Assembly: GCA_030323885.1 (NCBI GenBank)
Contig: CM059198.1
Span: forward strand, 7,524,086-7,588,085
Source: Branchipolynoe longqiensis
Taxonomy: Eukaryota; Annelida; Polychaeta; Phyllodocida; Polynoidae
Direction: 5' to 3'
Length of the DNA: 64,000 nt
Of the stretch, positions 21,677 through 32,130 are shown piece by piece. The position numbers and the translations under genes are program-made. The notes beneath the pieces were generated by a model. That model saw nothing but the letters and a program-made list of their open reading frames with translations. It made no database searches and had not been told where the DNA came from. How positions within the stretch are numbered: position 1 is the first letter of the stretch; the number at the start of each line of letters is the position of its first letter.

Positions 21677-22440
21677 AGGAAGCATTGGTCGCGGTCGAAC
21701 TGGTAAAGCGCAGGATTTCCGTCCGATTCGATTCCCTTTCTGATAATGGAATGGACTCATATTTATATCCTTAGCCAGGGTAGAGCTAAGTTTGTTCAAA
21801 TAAAACTACTTAGCCTCTCAGCATATAGAACAAGTACGAGATGCACTAATCGGTAGAGCGCAGGGTTTCCGTGCGGAAGGTCGCGAGTTCGATTCCCATT
21901 CTGATAATGGAATAAACTCATATTTAATATATATCTTTAACCAGGGTAGAGCTACGTTTGTTCAAATAAAACTAATTAGCCCCATCAGCATATAGAACAA
22001 GTACGCAATGCACTAATCGGTAGAGTGCAGGGTTTCTGTGTCGATGGTCGCGAGTTCGATTCCCATTCTGATAATGGAATAAACTCATATTTAATATATA
22101 TCCTTAACCAGGGTAGAGCTACGTTTGTTCAAATAAAACTAATTAGCCCCTTCAGCATATAGAACATGTACGCAATGCACTAATCGGTAGAGCGCAGGGT
22201 TTCCGTGCGGAAGGTCGCGAGTTCGATTCCCTTTCTGATAATGTACTAGACTGATATTCATACTCTGAAGCAGAGTATTACTATCTATATTCAAATAAAA
22301 GCGTCCAGCCATCCATATAGAACAAGTACCGGGCAATGTGGCCTAATCTGTAGAGCGCAGGCTTCCCATGTGAAGTCGGGAGATCAAATCCCGGCCGAGT
22401 CAAGCCAATTACTTATATAATATTGATACTTATAACTGAC
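21677..22440 (+). repeat. Tandem array of a tRNA-like unit, five copies, 167-bp period
   Basis: CACTAATCGGTAGAGCGCAG recurs at 21844, 22011 and 22178 (exactly 167 bp apart), with a diverged first unit near 21690 and a last unit at about 22325 that starts ACCGGGCAATGTGGCC. Each has a B-box-like CGAGTTCGATTCCC and a shared tail (AACCAGGGTAGAGCTACG, TTCAAATAAAACTAATTAGC). The heads resemble SINE family A. Missing acceptor pairing argues against working tRNAs. A frame on the other strand (21608-21799) is a shadow. Confidence 0.8.
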
Positions 22441-22755
22441 AAATAAAGAAATACTCGAACGGACAGGGCTGCCCTCTATGGAAGATCTTCTGATCAAAAA
22501 GAATCTCCGGTGGACTGGACACCTCATGAGGATGTCATCAGACAGGCTACCAAAGGAAATCCTCTATTCTCAACTGTCTTCTTGTTGCAGAAAGAGAGGG
22601 CACCCTCATCTCCGGTTCAAGGATACCATTGAGAGAAACATGAAGCTGAGAGACATTAAGAATGACTCATGGACATAACTCTCACAGCAGAGGGCTAAAT
22701 AGAAAGTGACAGTCAAGTATTGAAAGCAGTCTTTGTCGCATCGCAACCGACAGCA
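22441..22755 (+). pseudogene. LINE RT-ORF 3' end and 3' UTR, 5' truncated
   Basis: The frame begins AAATAAAGAAATACTCGAAC and encodes MEDLLIKKNLRWTGHLMRMS..., RLPKEILYSQLSSCCRKRGHP and ERNMKLRDIKNDSWT. This is the C-terminus of the same LINE as at 1848-2437, extended further downstream. After the ORF come CAGCAGAGGGCTAAATAG and a CATGATGATGATCG 3' terminus. Start-truncated copies at 30830, 37306 and 55190 show the same 3' end, as expected from incomplete reverse transcription. Confidence 0.85.
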
Positions 22756-22765
22756 TGATGATGAT

Positions 22766-22860
22766 CGTCACTAGCTAGCCTGGTGTTCGGCATTACTAGG
22801 ACAGGCCAAGGACCGGGAAGCTCAGCATCAGGATAATGTTAATGAGTGGGATCAAATTCA
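22766..22860 (+). mobile_element. SINE family A, body fragment
   Basis: TAGCCTGGTGTTCGGCATTA, GGACCGGGAAGCTCAG and GATAATGTTAATGAGTGGGA match the middle of the family. Confidence 0.6.
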
Positions 22861-23406
22861 GCACGGCAGAAGTGATTAACACATTGTGTGATGTACCCCC
22901 CCACCCCCCCGCCACACACACACACATCCCGCCCTCCCATCCTATCCCCAATAGTATATCATGAGTGATCCTCCATGTTGTCCACAACATGGGTAATTGG
23001 ACATGCAGACTCAGCACAGCTCTCATAACCAAGGACCCCTAACCTGAGCGCCACCTATGTGATCAGTCTGACACTATTTTAACATTGCATACTTTACGCC
23101 ACCTGGCAGCTCTTACAGTAAACCCAAGCCTAGACTCGTACAAGTAATGATGAATGCCTGCTTATGTTTACAAATGTACGCTGATTCGTAACTAATTTCT
23201 CATACGCCATCTAGTGGCATCTCTTGTCATATGCATAGCACTCTGCACAGCCACGCTTTCAAATTAATTTGAGGTGAGTACCTGGACAAATGGAGCACAC
23301 ATTCCAGACGTATTTTGCCATCCCAGCCACCCTAACAGACAGACAGGGTTAAGCGTCTCTAGCCTCACTAAGGCATATAGGACATTCAAATCATGTAACG
23401 TTAAGC

Positions 23407-23740
23407 GAAAACTGGCCGTGGTGGCCAAATTGGAAGAGCACAGGCGGGCATCGCATGCGGGAGATCGGGAGTTTGGTTCTTGGTCGAGTCAAAGAAATGA
23501 CTTATAAAATTCATACTTGTCGCTTCTTAGCCTGGCACTCGGCATTAATAGGATAGGGCAAGGACTGGTTGGTTCAGTGTCAGGCTAATGTGAGTGAGTG
23601 GGATATTACTTCATGGTGCCAGTGGCCTGATTCCCCAGTGGGGCAGCACTATAAAGTTGCCATCAGTGCGCTCTGTCACAAGTCGGTACCCATCCTGATA
23701 TGACCTTGCGTGGAAGTAAAACTCCAACAATCAACCGATA
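23407..23740 (+). mobile_element. SINE family A, full length
   Basis: Head CGTGGTGGCCAAATTGGAAG, GGGAGATCGGGAGTTTGG, body ATAGGGCAAGGACTGG, CAGTGGGGCAGCACTATAAA, tail ATCCTGATATGACC...AAGTAAAACTCCAACAATC. Confidence 0.85.
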
Positions 23741-23932
23741 AGCGCAAACTACAAAATAAATGCCGATATATTAAATGTGCTAGGTTTGTGTTGCTCAAAT
23801 ATGCCGTCATTTTCCCGGAATAGCCACTCCTGACACACTACTATAGTGAATGCTTTTAAAAGGCAGCATCTCATTAAGGGAAACCCCTTTCGAATCAGCG
23901 TCAGCACCCGTCCGACACCCACAACTAATGCC

Positions 23933-24524
23933 TTATGGTGCAGTCACACTACGACGCTTCTCGCCGGCGACCCGTCAACGTGTGGTGATTTTGGGCGATA
24001 ATTAGGGAAATGGCGACACACGCTGGGAGCACGTTATGCGCGCGTCGGTAAACGTCGGTACACTATCCTTGACGTTGATGGTCGGCGTACAACGTCGGCG
24101 CGCGTTGCCGGTCGCCCAAGGTTTTAAGCGTGTCAAAAAAAAACGACCGGCAGCGCGCGCAAATATGTGGGTAAGGACGTTAGGCACGCGTCGCGATGCG
24201 TTGGACGCGCCGGAATAACGTTATGGGAACGCTAGGAAGACGGCGCGCGAGCGGGAGGGTCGTTGATCACACGTTGCGGCAAACTGGGGCGTTTTTGTTT
24301 TACGCCCTAGCAACATTTAAGGTTAGATATCGATGTCACGCCAGACTTTTTTTTTGTTTTCCTCACGCGTCGACACCCGTTGGCCGCGCGCGAATAATGC
24401 GCCGTGCTGACGCCAAACTTTTTCCCCAAACTGCCGAAAAGTTGGACGTTTCTCGACGCGCAAGATTTTATTTTCAACGCTGACGGGTCGCCGGGAGAAT
24501 CGTCGTAGTGTGACTGCACCATAA
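23933..24524. mobile_element. GC-rich MITE (family 2), copy B
   Basis: Long perfect TIRs: TTATGGTGCAGTCACACTAC and GTAGTGTGACTGCACCATAA. The interior is oriented opposite to copies A and C: the SINE-tail-like block reads TTTTACGCCCTAGCAACATT at 24297-24316. Frames inside (61-95 aa) are Arg-rich and not conserved between copies. Confidence 0.85.
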
Positions 24525-24649
24525 GCTCTAATTACGGTTGAAAACAGCGCCAAAAGAGATGGAAGCCCTAAAATGGGAGTTCTGGGACGGCTCACATCTG
24601 ACACCGGAAGTTCTCAGTGCACGGCTTGTCTCATTATGGGAGGGGTGGC

Positions 24650-24725
24650 AGGTAGCGGGGTAGGCGAGGGGTGTGTTGAGGGAGGGGGTGGTGAGGGTAA
24701 GGGCGAGGTGGGGGGGGGGGGTGAG
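24650..24725 (+). repeat. G-rich tract
   Basis: Runs of G including one of at least eleven, separated by A or T; multiple G-runs on one strand could form G-quadruplexes. No gene. Confidence 0.6.
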
Positions 24726-24839
24726 AAGCCACTATGGAAGATCCATGCCCGTCACTTCAAGTTTACCAGATTTATGATTGACTCGATTTTTTCTAACTAA
24801 ACCGGAAGTGACGTTTGCCAGATATACATAGCTCCATAC

Positions 24840-25240
24840 ACACACTTCCATACAGACAGTTACATATATATATATATGTAGAATATAATTTATTATATAT
24901 ATATAAAGAGGCGGAGTTTCCCCCTTCTCTCTTTAATTAATTATTTATTATTAATTTCTTATTTATTCTTCACTGTACATTCACCCCGGGCCACTCTTTT
25001 GCCCCGGGACTGCCATTTCATTGCCGCTTGGCTCATTCCCGCTTTAATTGCACTCGCAGCACCACTTATTTTTAGCTTTAGGTAGGGATCTTATTTTGCC
25101 CACCACTACTCACTGTTCCCCACCACTACTCATTGTTCGCTCTCTCTTTCCTTTACCGTAGCCTAAAACTTATATATATATATATATATATATCCATATG
25201 TATACATATATATATATATATACAGTTCAACAGTCCTTTA
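24840..25240. other. TA microsatellites around an unassigned AT-rich stretch
   Basis: TA runs at 24865-24905 and 25170-25222. The segment between has CCCCGGG inverted words (24983-25010) but no recognisable gene. Confidence 0.5.
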
Positions 25241-25299
25241 TCCGAATTCCTTGTGGAAAGTTGTAATTTAGAATTTCTTGAATTTCAGAATAGATGTAT

Positions 25300-26000
25300 T
25301 TATCAAACATTAATACTGCAGTCAAAACATATGAATGTTCACACTAGGTGGGATAAATAAAGACGACATATACTATTACAGTTTATTTATAGAGTAATAC
25401 GACGATAAATGAAATAATGGGATAATTGGTCATTTTGCATAGGCAACATGGGTAATTCGGGATCGACACAGGACTCATGCCTCCCCCACACCCCCTCCCC
25501 CACCTACACCTTAGTTCCCCCCTTTTAACTATAGGGGCCCAGAGGCGACTGCAGCTGGCACCCCTGCCCCGCCTGCTGGTAGCACCGCTTGTATCCCGCC
25601 CTGCCCCTGTGACCTCACTTCCACCCTCCCGCCTCTCCAGACGGCACTTCACCTCCAGACGCCAACCCGAGACCACCTCCCGCCTTTTCTCACTGCCCGA
25701 CCCGACCCTACTTCCAGATGACAGGTGGGTTGAGTGCCCAGTTCACACAGAGACTGACCTTTGACTGTTATTTGACCTCCTATTGACTCTTGCCTGTATG
25801 CATTCTCCTCTAGATTAATACATTCCATACTAAGTAGTCCCGTGTTGTGTCCTGAATTATATACCAGATATATTTAAGTGGGTGAAACTTAATCATTTAC
25901 AGCTTCAAATAAACCATACTCAAACACATTAATGCTTCTCCAGAGAAATGCTTGTATATTCAAAATAGGTGGGATAAAAAAAGCCGATCAATAATGTTAC
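25300..26000. other. Unassigned region with a weak direct repeat
   Basis: AGGTGGGATAAATAAAGACGA (25347) and AGGTGGGATAAAAAAAGCCGA (25967), each followed by TTACAGTTTAT, lie about 620 bp apart in direct orientation. This could be a duplicated element end, but LTR features (TG...CA, tract, target duplication) are not evident. C/T-rich 25466-25720 gives an artefactual Pro-rich frame. Confidence 0.35.
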
Positions 26001-26138
26001 AGTTTATGCATATACTGTGCACAAAAAGACACTTTCGTTTTCGGAACCTTTCAGATTAAAAAATTCGGATATCGAAATTTGAACCTCTCTCTGTCTATGT
26101 ATATATAATACGTATATATCATATATATACCTATATAA

Positions 26139-27212
26139 GTGTTGTGGGGTGATGAAAATGGGAAATATTGCGCCTATAGCAGGATTCGAACCCACATATC
26201 TTTGCATTCCGGGCCAGTGTGATAGCCATTACAACACCTAGGCTCCATGATGTCACCACACTACCCATGTCTAGCTGTCTTATGTGGCTCCTTGCCCGAT
26301 ATGTCAGTGCAGACCAGTACCCTCTGGAATTGTAAGTCTTTTAATGCTTACAATTTTATACATACTGACAATGTAATGCACTAATGGGGCTGTCACACTA
26401 CGACGTGTGTCCCGGCGACCCGTCAGCGTTGAAAGTACTATGTTGCGCGTCGAGAAACGTCAAACTTTTCGGCGTTATGCGCGCGCGGCCAACGTGTGTC
26501 GACGCGCTGGGGAAAAAAAAAAAAGAAGTTTGGCGCAACGTCTTCATTTAACCTTAAATGTTGCTAGGGCGTAAAACAAAAACGGCCCAGTTTGCCGCAA
26601 CGTGTGAGCAACGACCCTCCCGCATGCGCGCCGTCTTCCTAGCGTTCCCATAACGTTATTCCGGCGCGTCCAACGCAGCGCGACGCTCGCCTAACGTCCT
26701 CCTAGTGTTCTTACCCATTTATTTACTCCCGCGCGTTGCCGGTTGCTGGTGGTTTTTGACATGTTCAAAACACTCAGCGACCAATAACGCGTGCCGACTT
26801 TCGCCGCCGACCGTCAACGTCAAACATAGTGTACCGACGTGTACCGACGCGCCCATAACGCGCCACCAGCGCTTCTCGATATTTCACCAAATATCGCCCC
26901 AAAACACCACACATTGACGGGTTGCCGGCGAGAAGCGTCGTAGTGTCACAGCCCCATTACATAGACAGGGTCGGTTCAACAACTATACAGCACATAGCTT
27001 GTACAGGATCCTGGTCATGGCCCCAGTGTTGTGGGGGTGATGAAACTCGGACATATTGTGCCTACAGCAGGACTCGAAAGCACATCTCTTTGGTTTACGG
27101 GCCAGTGTGCTAACCATTACACCAGCAAGGCTCCTTGATGTCACCACATTAGTCACGCCTACCTGTCTATGTGGTTCCGTGCCCAAGAGGTCAGTGCAGA
27201 CCACTACATAAG
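26139..27212 (-). mobile_element. tRNA-like repeat (family C), tandem dimer split by a MITE
   Basis: Two minus-strand heads (ATGCAAAGATATGTGGGTTC with CGAATCCTGCTATAGGCG near 26171-26210; the second near 27059-27110) are 888 bp apart. Subtracting the family 2 MITE at 26382-26959 leaves about 317 bp, close to the 321-bp period of the dimer at 33424-33925. The left part ends ACTGACAATGTAATGCAC and the right restarts TAGACAGGGTCGGTTCAAC, which are adjacent in an uninterrupted unit. Confidence 0.75.
26382..26959. mobile_element. GC-rich MITE (family 2), copy C
   Basis: TIRs TAATGGGGCTGTCACACTAC and GTAGTGTCACAGCCCCATTA. It contains ACCTTAAATGTTGCTAGGGC with GTAAAACAAAAAC (26549-26582), matching the SINE A tail, at a position equivalent to copy A. 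It splits a family C repeat. Confidence 0.85.
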
Positions 27213-27228
27213 TATATATGGGTCAGGA

Positions 27229-27676
27229 TCACGAAAAGAGGCCAATTGGTGGAAGTTGTCGGCGTCAAGCATGGATATCGGCGTTGATCGGTATAATTAT
27301 AGTTTAGCATTGACAGAGATGATGGAAAGTCCTTAAATTTATACTGAATGTATATGTCGAGAAAATACAACAACGTTATTTGTTTCTAGGATAATTTAAT
27401 ATAAAACAAAGAAATGCATGAGACTCTAAGAATTGCGATGCCGACATCTATTAAAGTTGTCGCCATCGATCTTTGGATGTCGGCGTCGATCGGTATAATT
27501 ATAGTTTAGCATTGACAGAGATGTTGGAAAGTCCTTAAATTTATACTGAATGTATAGGTAGAGAAAATACAACAACCTTATTTGTTTCTAGGATAATTTA
27601 ATATGAAACAAAGAAATGCACTACACATTGCTATGCGGACATCTTCACTTGACCACTGATTGGCCCGTTTTCGTGA
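27229..27676. mobile_element. MITE with TCACGAAAA termini and internal 205-bp duplication
   Basis: The left TCACGAAAAGAGGCCAAT and right ATTGGCCCGTTTTCGTGA are inverted repeats. Inside, GGTATAATTATAGTTTAGCA...TTATTTGTTTCTAGGATAAT occurs twice, 205 bp apart. Non-coding; only one copy in the window. Confidence 0.75.
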
Positions 27677-27870
27677 GGCTGACTCATATATATATATAGA
27701 TATGTACTATATAGTATATTACGTGGATGTAAATAACGGCAGCCCTTTAAGTTTTCTTTCTACCCACCTTAACTACCATGTTATTAACTGCAGAGCGGGC
27801 ATTCTCTCCTCCACGCCTCCTCTACACTTTGAGCCAACAGTCACTCTGCTCACTTTCAAAACTATGTATA

Positions 27871-28369
27871 TACAGTACAACCCCCATTAAACGAAGCTTG
27901 GTTAAACAAGCGACCGGTTAATCCAAACTTTTTTTCGGCGGCATGGCAAAATACTAACATTTATCATATAAAAAAGTTGGTTAAACCAAAGTCAGTTAAT
28001 CCAAAGTATCGGTTAATCGAAACAAAAGTGTCAGCCCCAGGCCACTTCCGGCACAGTTAAACCAAACTTTCATGTGGTTTTAAGGTCATCTGAGACTTGT
28101 TTGTATGATAAATGGTAGTATTTTGGCAGGTCGCCGACAATTTTTTGGATTAACTGATCATATGATTTAGCCAAGGTTGCTTTAATGGGGTTACATTGTA
28201 TATACATAAAAAAACAATAATCATAGTGTCCACACAGATTGTACATTCATAACGCACCCCCGTTCTTGCCAAAGTTAAGTCAAAGTCAAAGCTTGGTTAA
28301 ACCAATTTTCGGTTAATCCAAACAAATTTCTAGGGTCCCTTCAAGTTTGGTTTAACGGGGTTACACTGT
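27871..28369. mobile_element. pogo/Tigger-like MITE, copy 2
   Basis: Begins TACAGTACAACCCCCATTAA and ends AACGGGGTTACACTGTA, with an additional inner right end (GGGGTTACATTGTATA, 28187). It is the mirror arrangement of copy 1 at 14982-15491 and shares GGCAAAATACTAACATTTAT with it. Confidence 0.75.
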
Positions 28370-29126
28370 ATCCATATATCTGAATGTTCAATAGGGCCTT
28401 GTCTCCCGGTCAGGTTTCACGATGCACTTTTCACGCATTCATATCAAATTAGACGAAGCCACAAAATGGTCGAGTCCAGGGTGATATCACTCCACGCAGG
28501 GCTAGGTACTGAACAGCGAATAACCGAGAGATAATGTCACTAATTCTTACACCACTAAAGCCTTCTATCTTTGTTGTTAACATTTAAAGTGGACAAGATT
28601 GGGTTGATCTCACATTATTATTCACTTGATGCAAAACAGAAATAGAAAAGGGTTTTGCTTTAGCTTTAATAAATCAGATCATAATGATTCCATCCCATTG
28701 ACAATAAGGTTTCGTTCGATTGATTATAGTTCATGACACAAACAAGCAGCTTCTTTGACCTGGACTTGATTCAAGTAGTAGTCATGCATAGTAGTAATGT
28801 TCACAAGGTCAAAAGTTCACAGGTCAAATGTTTGTCGATTCAGGCTCTCAACCCTATAGCTTGTAGTGTCTTGTTTGTCTGTTTGTAGGGATGGGTAGGC
28901 GGCCGAGTGAAGCTGGTGGTGTTGATGGTCCGGCTGCTGGAGGCGTAGTGATGATGACCGGGCGTGACGTCACTAGTCTGGCATACAAGAGTTAGTTCGC
29001 GAGAATTCCGGCTCGGGGCGTGGTGGTTAGCAGGATCCGCAGCACCTCCTTGTTCATGCGCAAATTACACATGTTGATGAACCAACATGAACAATGATGA
29101 CACTATTTAGTAAATTCAGAATATAT
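28370..29126. other. Unassigned stretch
   Basis: No gene recognised. The word TAGACGAAGCCACAAAAT at about 28452 recurs in MITE family 3 copy 2 (29265). An AATTACACATGTT...AACATG hairpin motif lies at 29062-29095. Confidence 0.35.
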
Positions 29127-29359
29127 GAAGAGTTCAGGGACCAAACCATGTAAACGTCAATCCAAAAATGGAGATACACATTGGAATCAAACCATCAACA
29201 ATTTAATGTTGTTATATTCCTTCCTTTTTGTCCAGTGCCCAATAAGCATGTGATTATATGAAAATAGACGAAGCCACAAAATAATTAAAATTATGGTAAA
29301 AACCTTTTATTTAAACCACATTTCTGGATTTGTGCCCACATGGTTTTGCGCCTGAACTC
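29127..29359. mobile_element. MITE family 3, copy 2
   Basis: GAAGAGTTCAGGGACCAAAC at left and GGTTTTGCGCCTGAACTC at right; CATGTAAACGTCAATCC pairs with GGATTTGTGCCCACATGG imperfectly. Confidence 0.75.
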
Positions 29360-29406
29360 CCATGCTGCTTAGGGCAAAATCTTAACGTACAGGTCTTCTT
29401 GTATAC

Positions 29407-29756
29407 ACGACAACAGGGGATGGCTGAATGAGTTGAGCTTCATCTCCTGTTTTGGGAGATTGGTGCATCCAAACCCATGGCCTTGTGGGTTCGAACACTG
29501 GTCAAGTCAAACCAATGACTTAAAACTTGATACTTGTCGATTCCTAGCAAGGCGCTTGGCATGATTAGGATAGTGCAAGGACTGGTTGGCTCAGTATCAG
29601 GATAATCTGACTGAGTCTGGTATCAGATCATGGTGCTGGCAGCATGGTCTCCCAGTGGGGCAGCACTCTAAAGTTGCCATGAGTGCACACTGTCACAAGT
29701 CGCTACCCCTCCTGATATGACCATATATGTTGCTAGGACGTAAAACAACAACAAAC
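29407..29756 (+). mobile_element. SINE family A, full length
   Basis: GGGGATGGCTGAATGAGTTG, GTGGGTTCGAACACTGG, AGGATAGTGCAAGGACTGG, CAGTGGGGCAGCACTCTAAA and the tail ATGACCATATATGTTGCTAG then GACGTAAAACAACAACAAAC. This head variant has a longer variable-arm region than other copies. Confidence 0.85.
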
Positions 29757-29855
29757 AATGTATACATCAATATTTCGTTAAAACTTCATAGTGGGGTGAA
29801 CTAATGACATTTTCAAAACTAAAGCAATTACCTTGATTTTATTCTACATAGCTAT

Positions 29856-30092
29856 GAAGAGTCCAGGCGCAAAACCATGTTGAATCCAATCCAAAAATGT
29901 GGTTTAAATAACAGATTTTTACCTGAAGGGAATTCTAATTCTCAATAATTCCACTTTTCATATAATCACATGCTTATGGAGGACTGAACAAAAAGGTAGG
30001 AATCTAACAAAATTAAATTGTTGATGGTTTGATTCGAATGTTTATCTCCATTTATGGATTGAAGTTTACATGATTGTGTGCCTGAACTCTTC
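29856..30092. mobile_element. MITE family 3, copy 3
   Basis: GAAGAGTCCAGGCGCAAAAC and GTGTGCCTGAACTCTTC bound a 237-bp element. It abuts a truncated family 1 MITE directly on its right. Confidence 0.8.
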
Positions 30093-30099
30093 AGATCTA

Positions 30100-30350
30100 A
30101 CTTAGATACTGATGCACTTGTTAAGCATGTGTTGCCACATAGAAGGCAATGCTGATTCAATTTAATAGAACCTGTTACTGCAGAAGTCTATAGTGTCAGA
30201 GTTTTGGCATGTTTGCCTCAATCAACGCTGCATGCTTGCATTTCAAATATCTCAAAACTTACCCTTTTAAAGCAAAAGTTACTTTGATTAAAAATAGAAT
30301 ATATGTAGATTATAACGATCAGCCAAGTATATTTATCTCAGAAATAACAA
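30100..30350 (+). mobile_element. MITE family 1, both ends truncated
   Basis: TTAAGCATGTGTTGCCACAT, TTCAATTTAATAGAACCTG, ACTGCAGAAGTCTATAGTG and ATTTATCTCAGAAA match the family interior in order; no TIR remains. The 64-bp segment is present once. Confidence 0.75.
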
Positions 30351-30486
30351 CACCTACAACAATGGGACAACGTAACTTTAGAGTAATTTAGAGAGTTGAG
30401 GTACTTGCAGTAATCCTAGCACTAAATGTTGAATTAGTGCACCAACGTAAAGGACCAAATGAAGATGTATGGTTGATTTTTGTTAA

Positions 30487-30683
30487 CTGAATCTATTTGT
30501 CATGGGGTAATGCAAATGGGAAATATTGCTCCTAGAGAAGGTATTGAACCCACACTTCTTGTAATTCCAGGGTCAGTGTGGTAACCATTACACTCCCTAT
30601 GGTCACTGATGCGATCACTCTTTCCATGGCTACCTGTCGATGTGGCTACTTGCCTGGGATGTCAGTGCAGACTAGTACATTTA
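30487..30683 (-). mobile_element. tRNA-like repeat family C, single copy
   Basis: Minus strand: GTAATGGTTACCACACTG, AAGTGTGGGTTCAATACC and CATTTGCATTACCCCATG. Left end decayed. Confidence 0.65.
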
Positions 30684-30817
30684 TTTTCTTTTTCTTTTTT
30701 TATTAAATAGACTTTCTTCATTGAATAATCTCTGTTGTTAGTACCAGAGCACTTGTGTTACAGTCAACCAGTAACATTGTTTGGTATCTAAATGAAACTA
30801 TCAGTTGTAATAGTATC

Positions 30818-31250
30818 ATCATCATTATCATCATCATCATCATGTTGGTCACTATGCGACAAAGACTGCATTCATTACTTGACTGCCACTCTCCATTTAG
30901 CTCTCTACTGTGAGAGTGATGTCCATGAGTTGGTTGTAATGTTTCTCAGTTTCAGGTTTCTCTTGATGGTGTTTCATGAAAGCTGCCTGCAAAAGTGTTG
31001 AAGTGCTGCTGGCTTTTCCAAGTTACCGGCGGCACTCTATCGGGGAGCAAGTAGAGGTCTCATACCGGCAAGAACATATCCAGACAGGCGCAAAACTATT
31101 TGTCCCAACAGTGGCTGGTCGGGAGATGTTGGGAGTTCCTTATATCAACCGCCCTTAATGCTGCCACAGTGACATGGTTTCCTGTTCAGGGTTTGCTCCC
31201 TTAGCATTCGGTTCTGTCAAGAACCTGTACCATAAGGCAGTGGTTTACAA
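30818..31250 (-). mobile_element. LINE 3' end plus adjoining repeat
   Basis: 30818-30960 is the minus-strand 3' UTR of the LINE (CATCATCATCATCATG, GAGAGTGATGTCCATGAG). 30975-31250 (GAAAGCTGCCTGCAAAAGTG..., CGGGGAGCAAGTAGAGGTC..., CCATAAGGCAGTGGTTTACA) recurs at 37385-37680 in the same order after the same LINE end, so the two parts travel together. The LINE copy is thus joined to an unidentified repeat. Confidence 0.65.
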
Positions 31251-31975
31251 CTCTGCAGGGCAGGGGTGTCAAACTCCCTGATGTATTGCAATACCTGCAT
31301 ACCTGCATATCCAGTTAGCAATACTACATATCCCACACAAGATATCAAAAGTATGCTCGTATGATTTTGTGCTAAAGAAATTAAATTGTGAACATTTACA
31401 CATTGACACCATGCGTTTAGTTCTTTTTCTTCAACCTTTTTCTTGTGTAACACACGACCTTGTAATAATAACTGCATGCAAATCCCCTTCGATAATAAAA
31501 GAATTGCACAATTCCCGTTGTGTCTTAAAACAAATATTAGGAATTTGGTGAATATACATTATATGGTATTGCATGGTATGGGAACTTTCTTTAAACATTT
31601 GTTTTGCCATTTTTAATATAATATTATGTTATAAAGATATATATGAAGTCTCTCTTGAGATTATCCAACTTTAATACTTGTTATAGAAATCTATTGAATT
31701 TGGAATAAATTCTATCCTACAATTTAAACCATGGAATTTGTCAGTCGATGAACATGTCCTGGTTTCAGCATATCTTTATCTAACATGTGTTTCTTTCCTC
31801 AAAAGAACAGTGCGCGCATTATATGTAAATCAGCTCCAGGGGTCATGATGTTGCATTACATATTATATTTATTTATATGGGGCAGTGGGAAGACAACCAT
31901 TAATGGTCACTCTTCCTACAATTTCTATTATTGTCAACAGGTTCATTTATGTTTTGTATGGAATTCCCTGCATGG
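31251..31975. other. Unassigned AT-rich stretch
   Basis: No gene or repeat end recognised. Short frames of 60-86 aa are compositionally unremarkable and unsupported. Confidence 0.35.
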
Positions 31976-31984
31976 AATTCCCTA

Positions 31985-32130
31985 TGCCCCTACTTCTGCC
32001 AATTTGGATTTCCACCGCTGTTTATAACTTACAGCGTCATCAAAGGCCAGTTGCTCTCATACCATGTCTATGTGGTGTGCCAGGGGAAAAATCCCTTGTG
32101 TCGGTAAAAGTGTAGGCTTAGGCTTTCTAT
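31985..32130 (+). mobile_element. SINE family D, body fragment
   Basis: GCCAATTTGGATTTCCACCG, CGTCATCAAAGGCCAGTTGC, AAAAATCCCTTGTGTCGGTA and AAAGTGTAGGCTTAGGCTTT match 40290-40490 (minus) and 50045-50190 (plus). The tRNA head is missing here. Confidence 0.7.

Noticed and set aside
21844..22240. Cluster of working tRNA genes
   Set aside because: B-box-like elements are present but acceptor pairing is missing and units are a 167-bp repeat.
25347..25990. LTR pair around 25.3-26.0 kb
   Set aside because: Only about 35 bp match and TG...CA ends, primer site and target duplication are absent.
29062..29095. Helitron 3' hairpin
   Set aside because: No CTRR terminus follows the hairpin and no 5' TC end was found.
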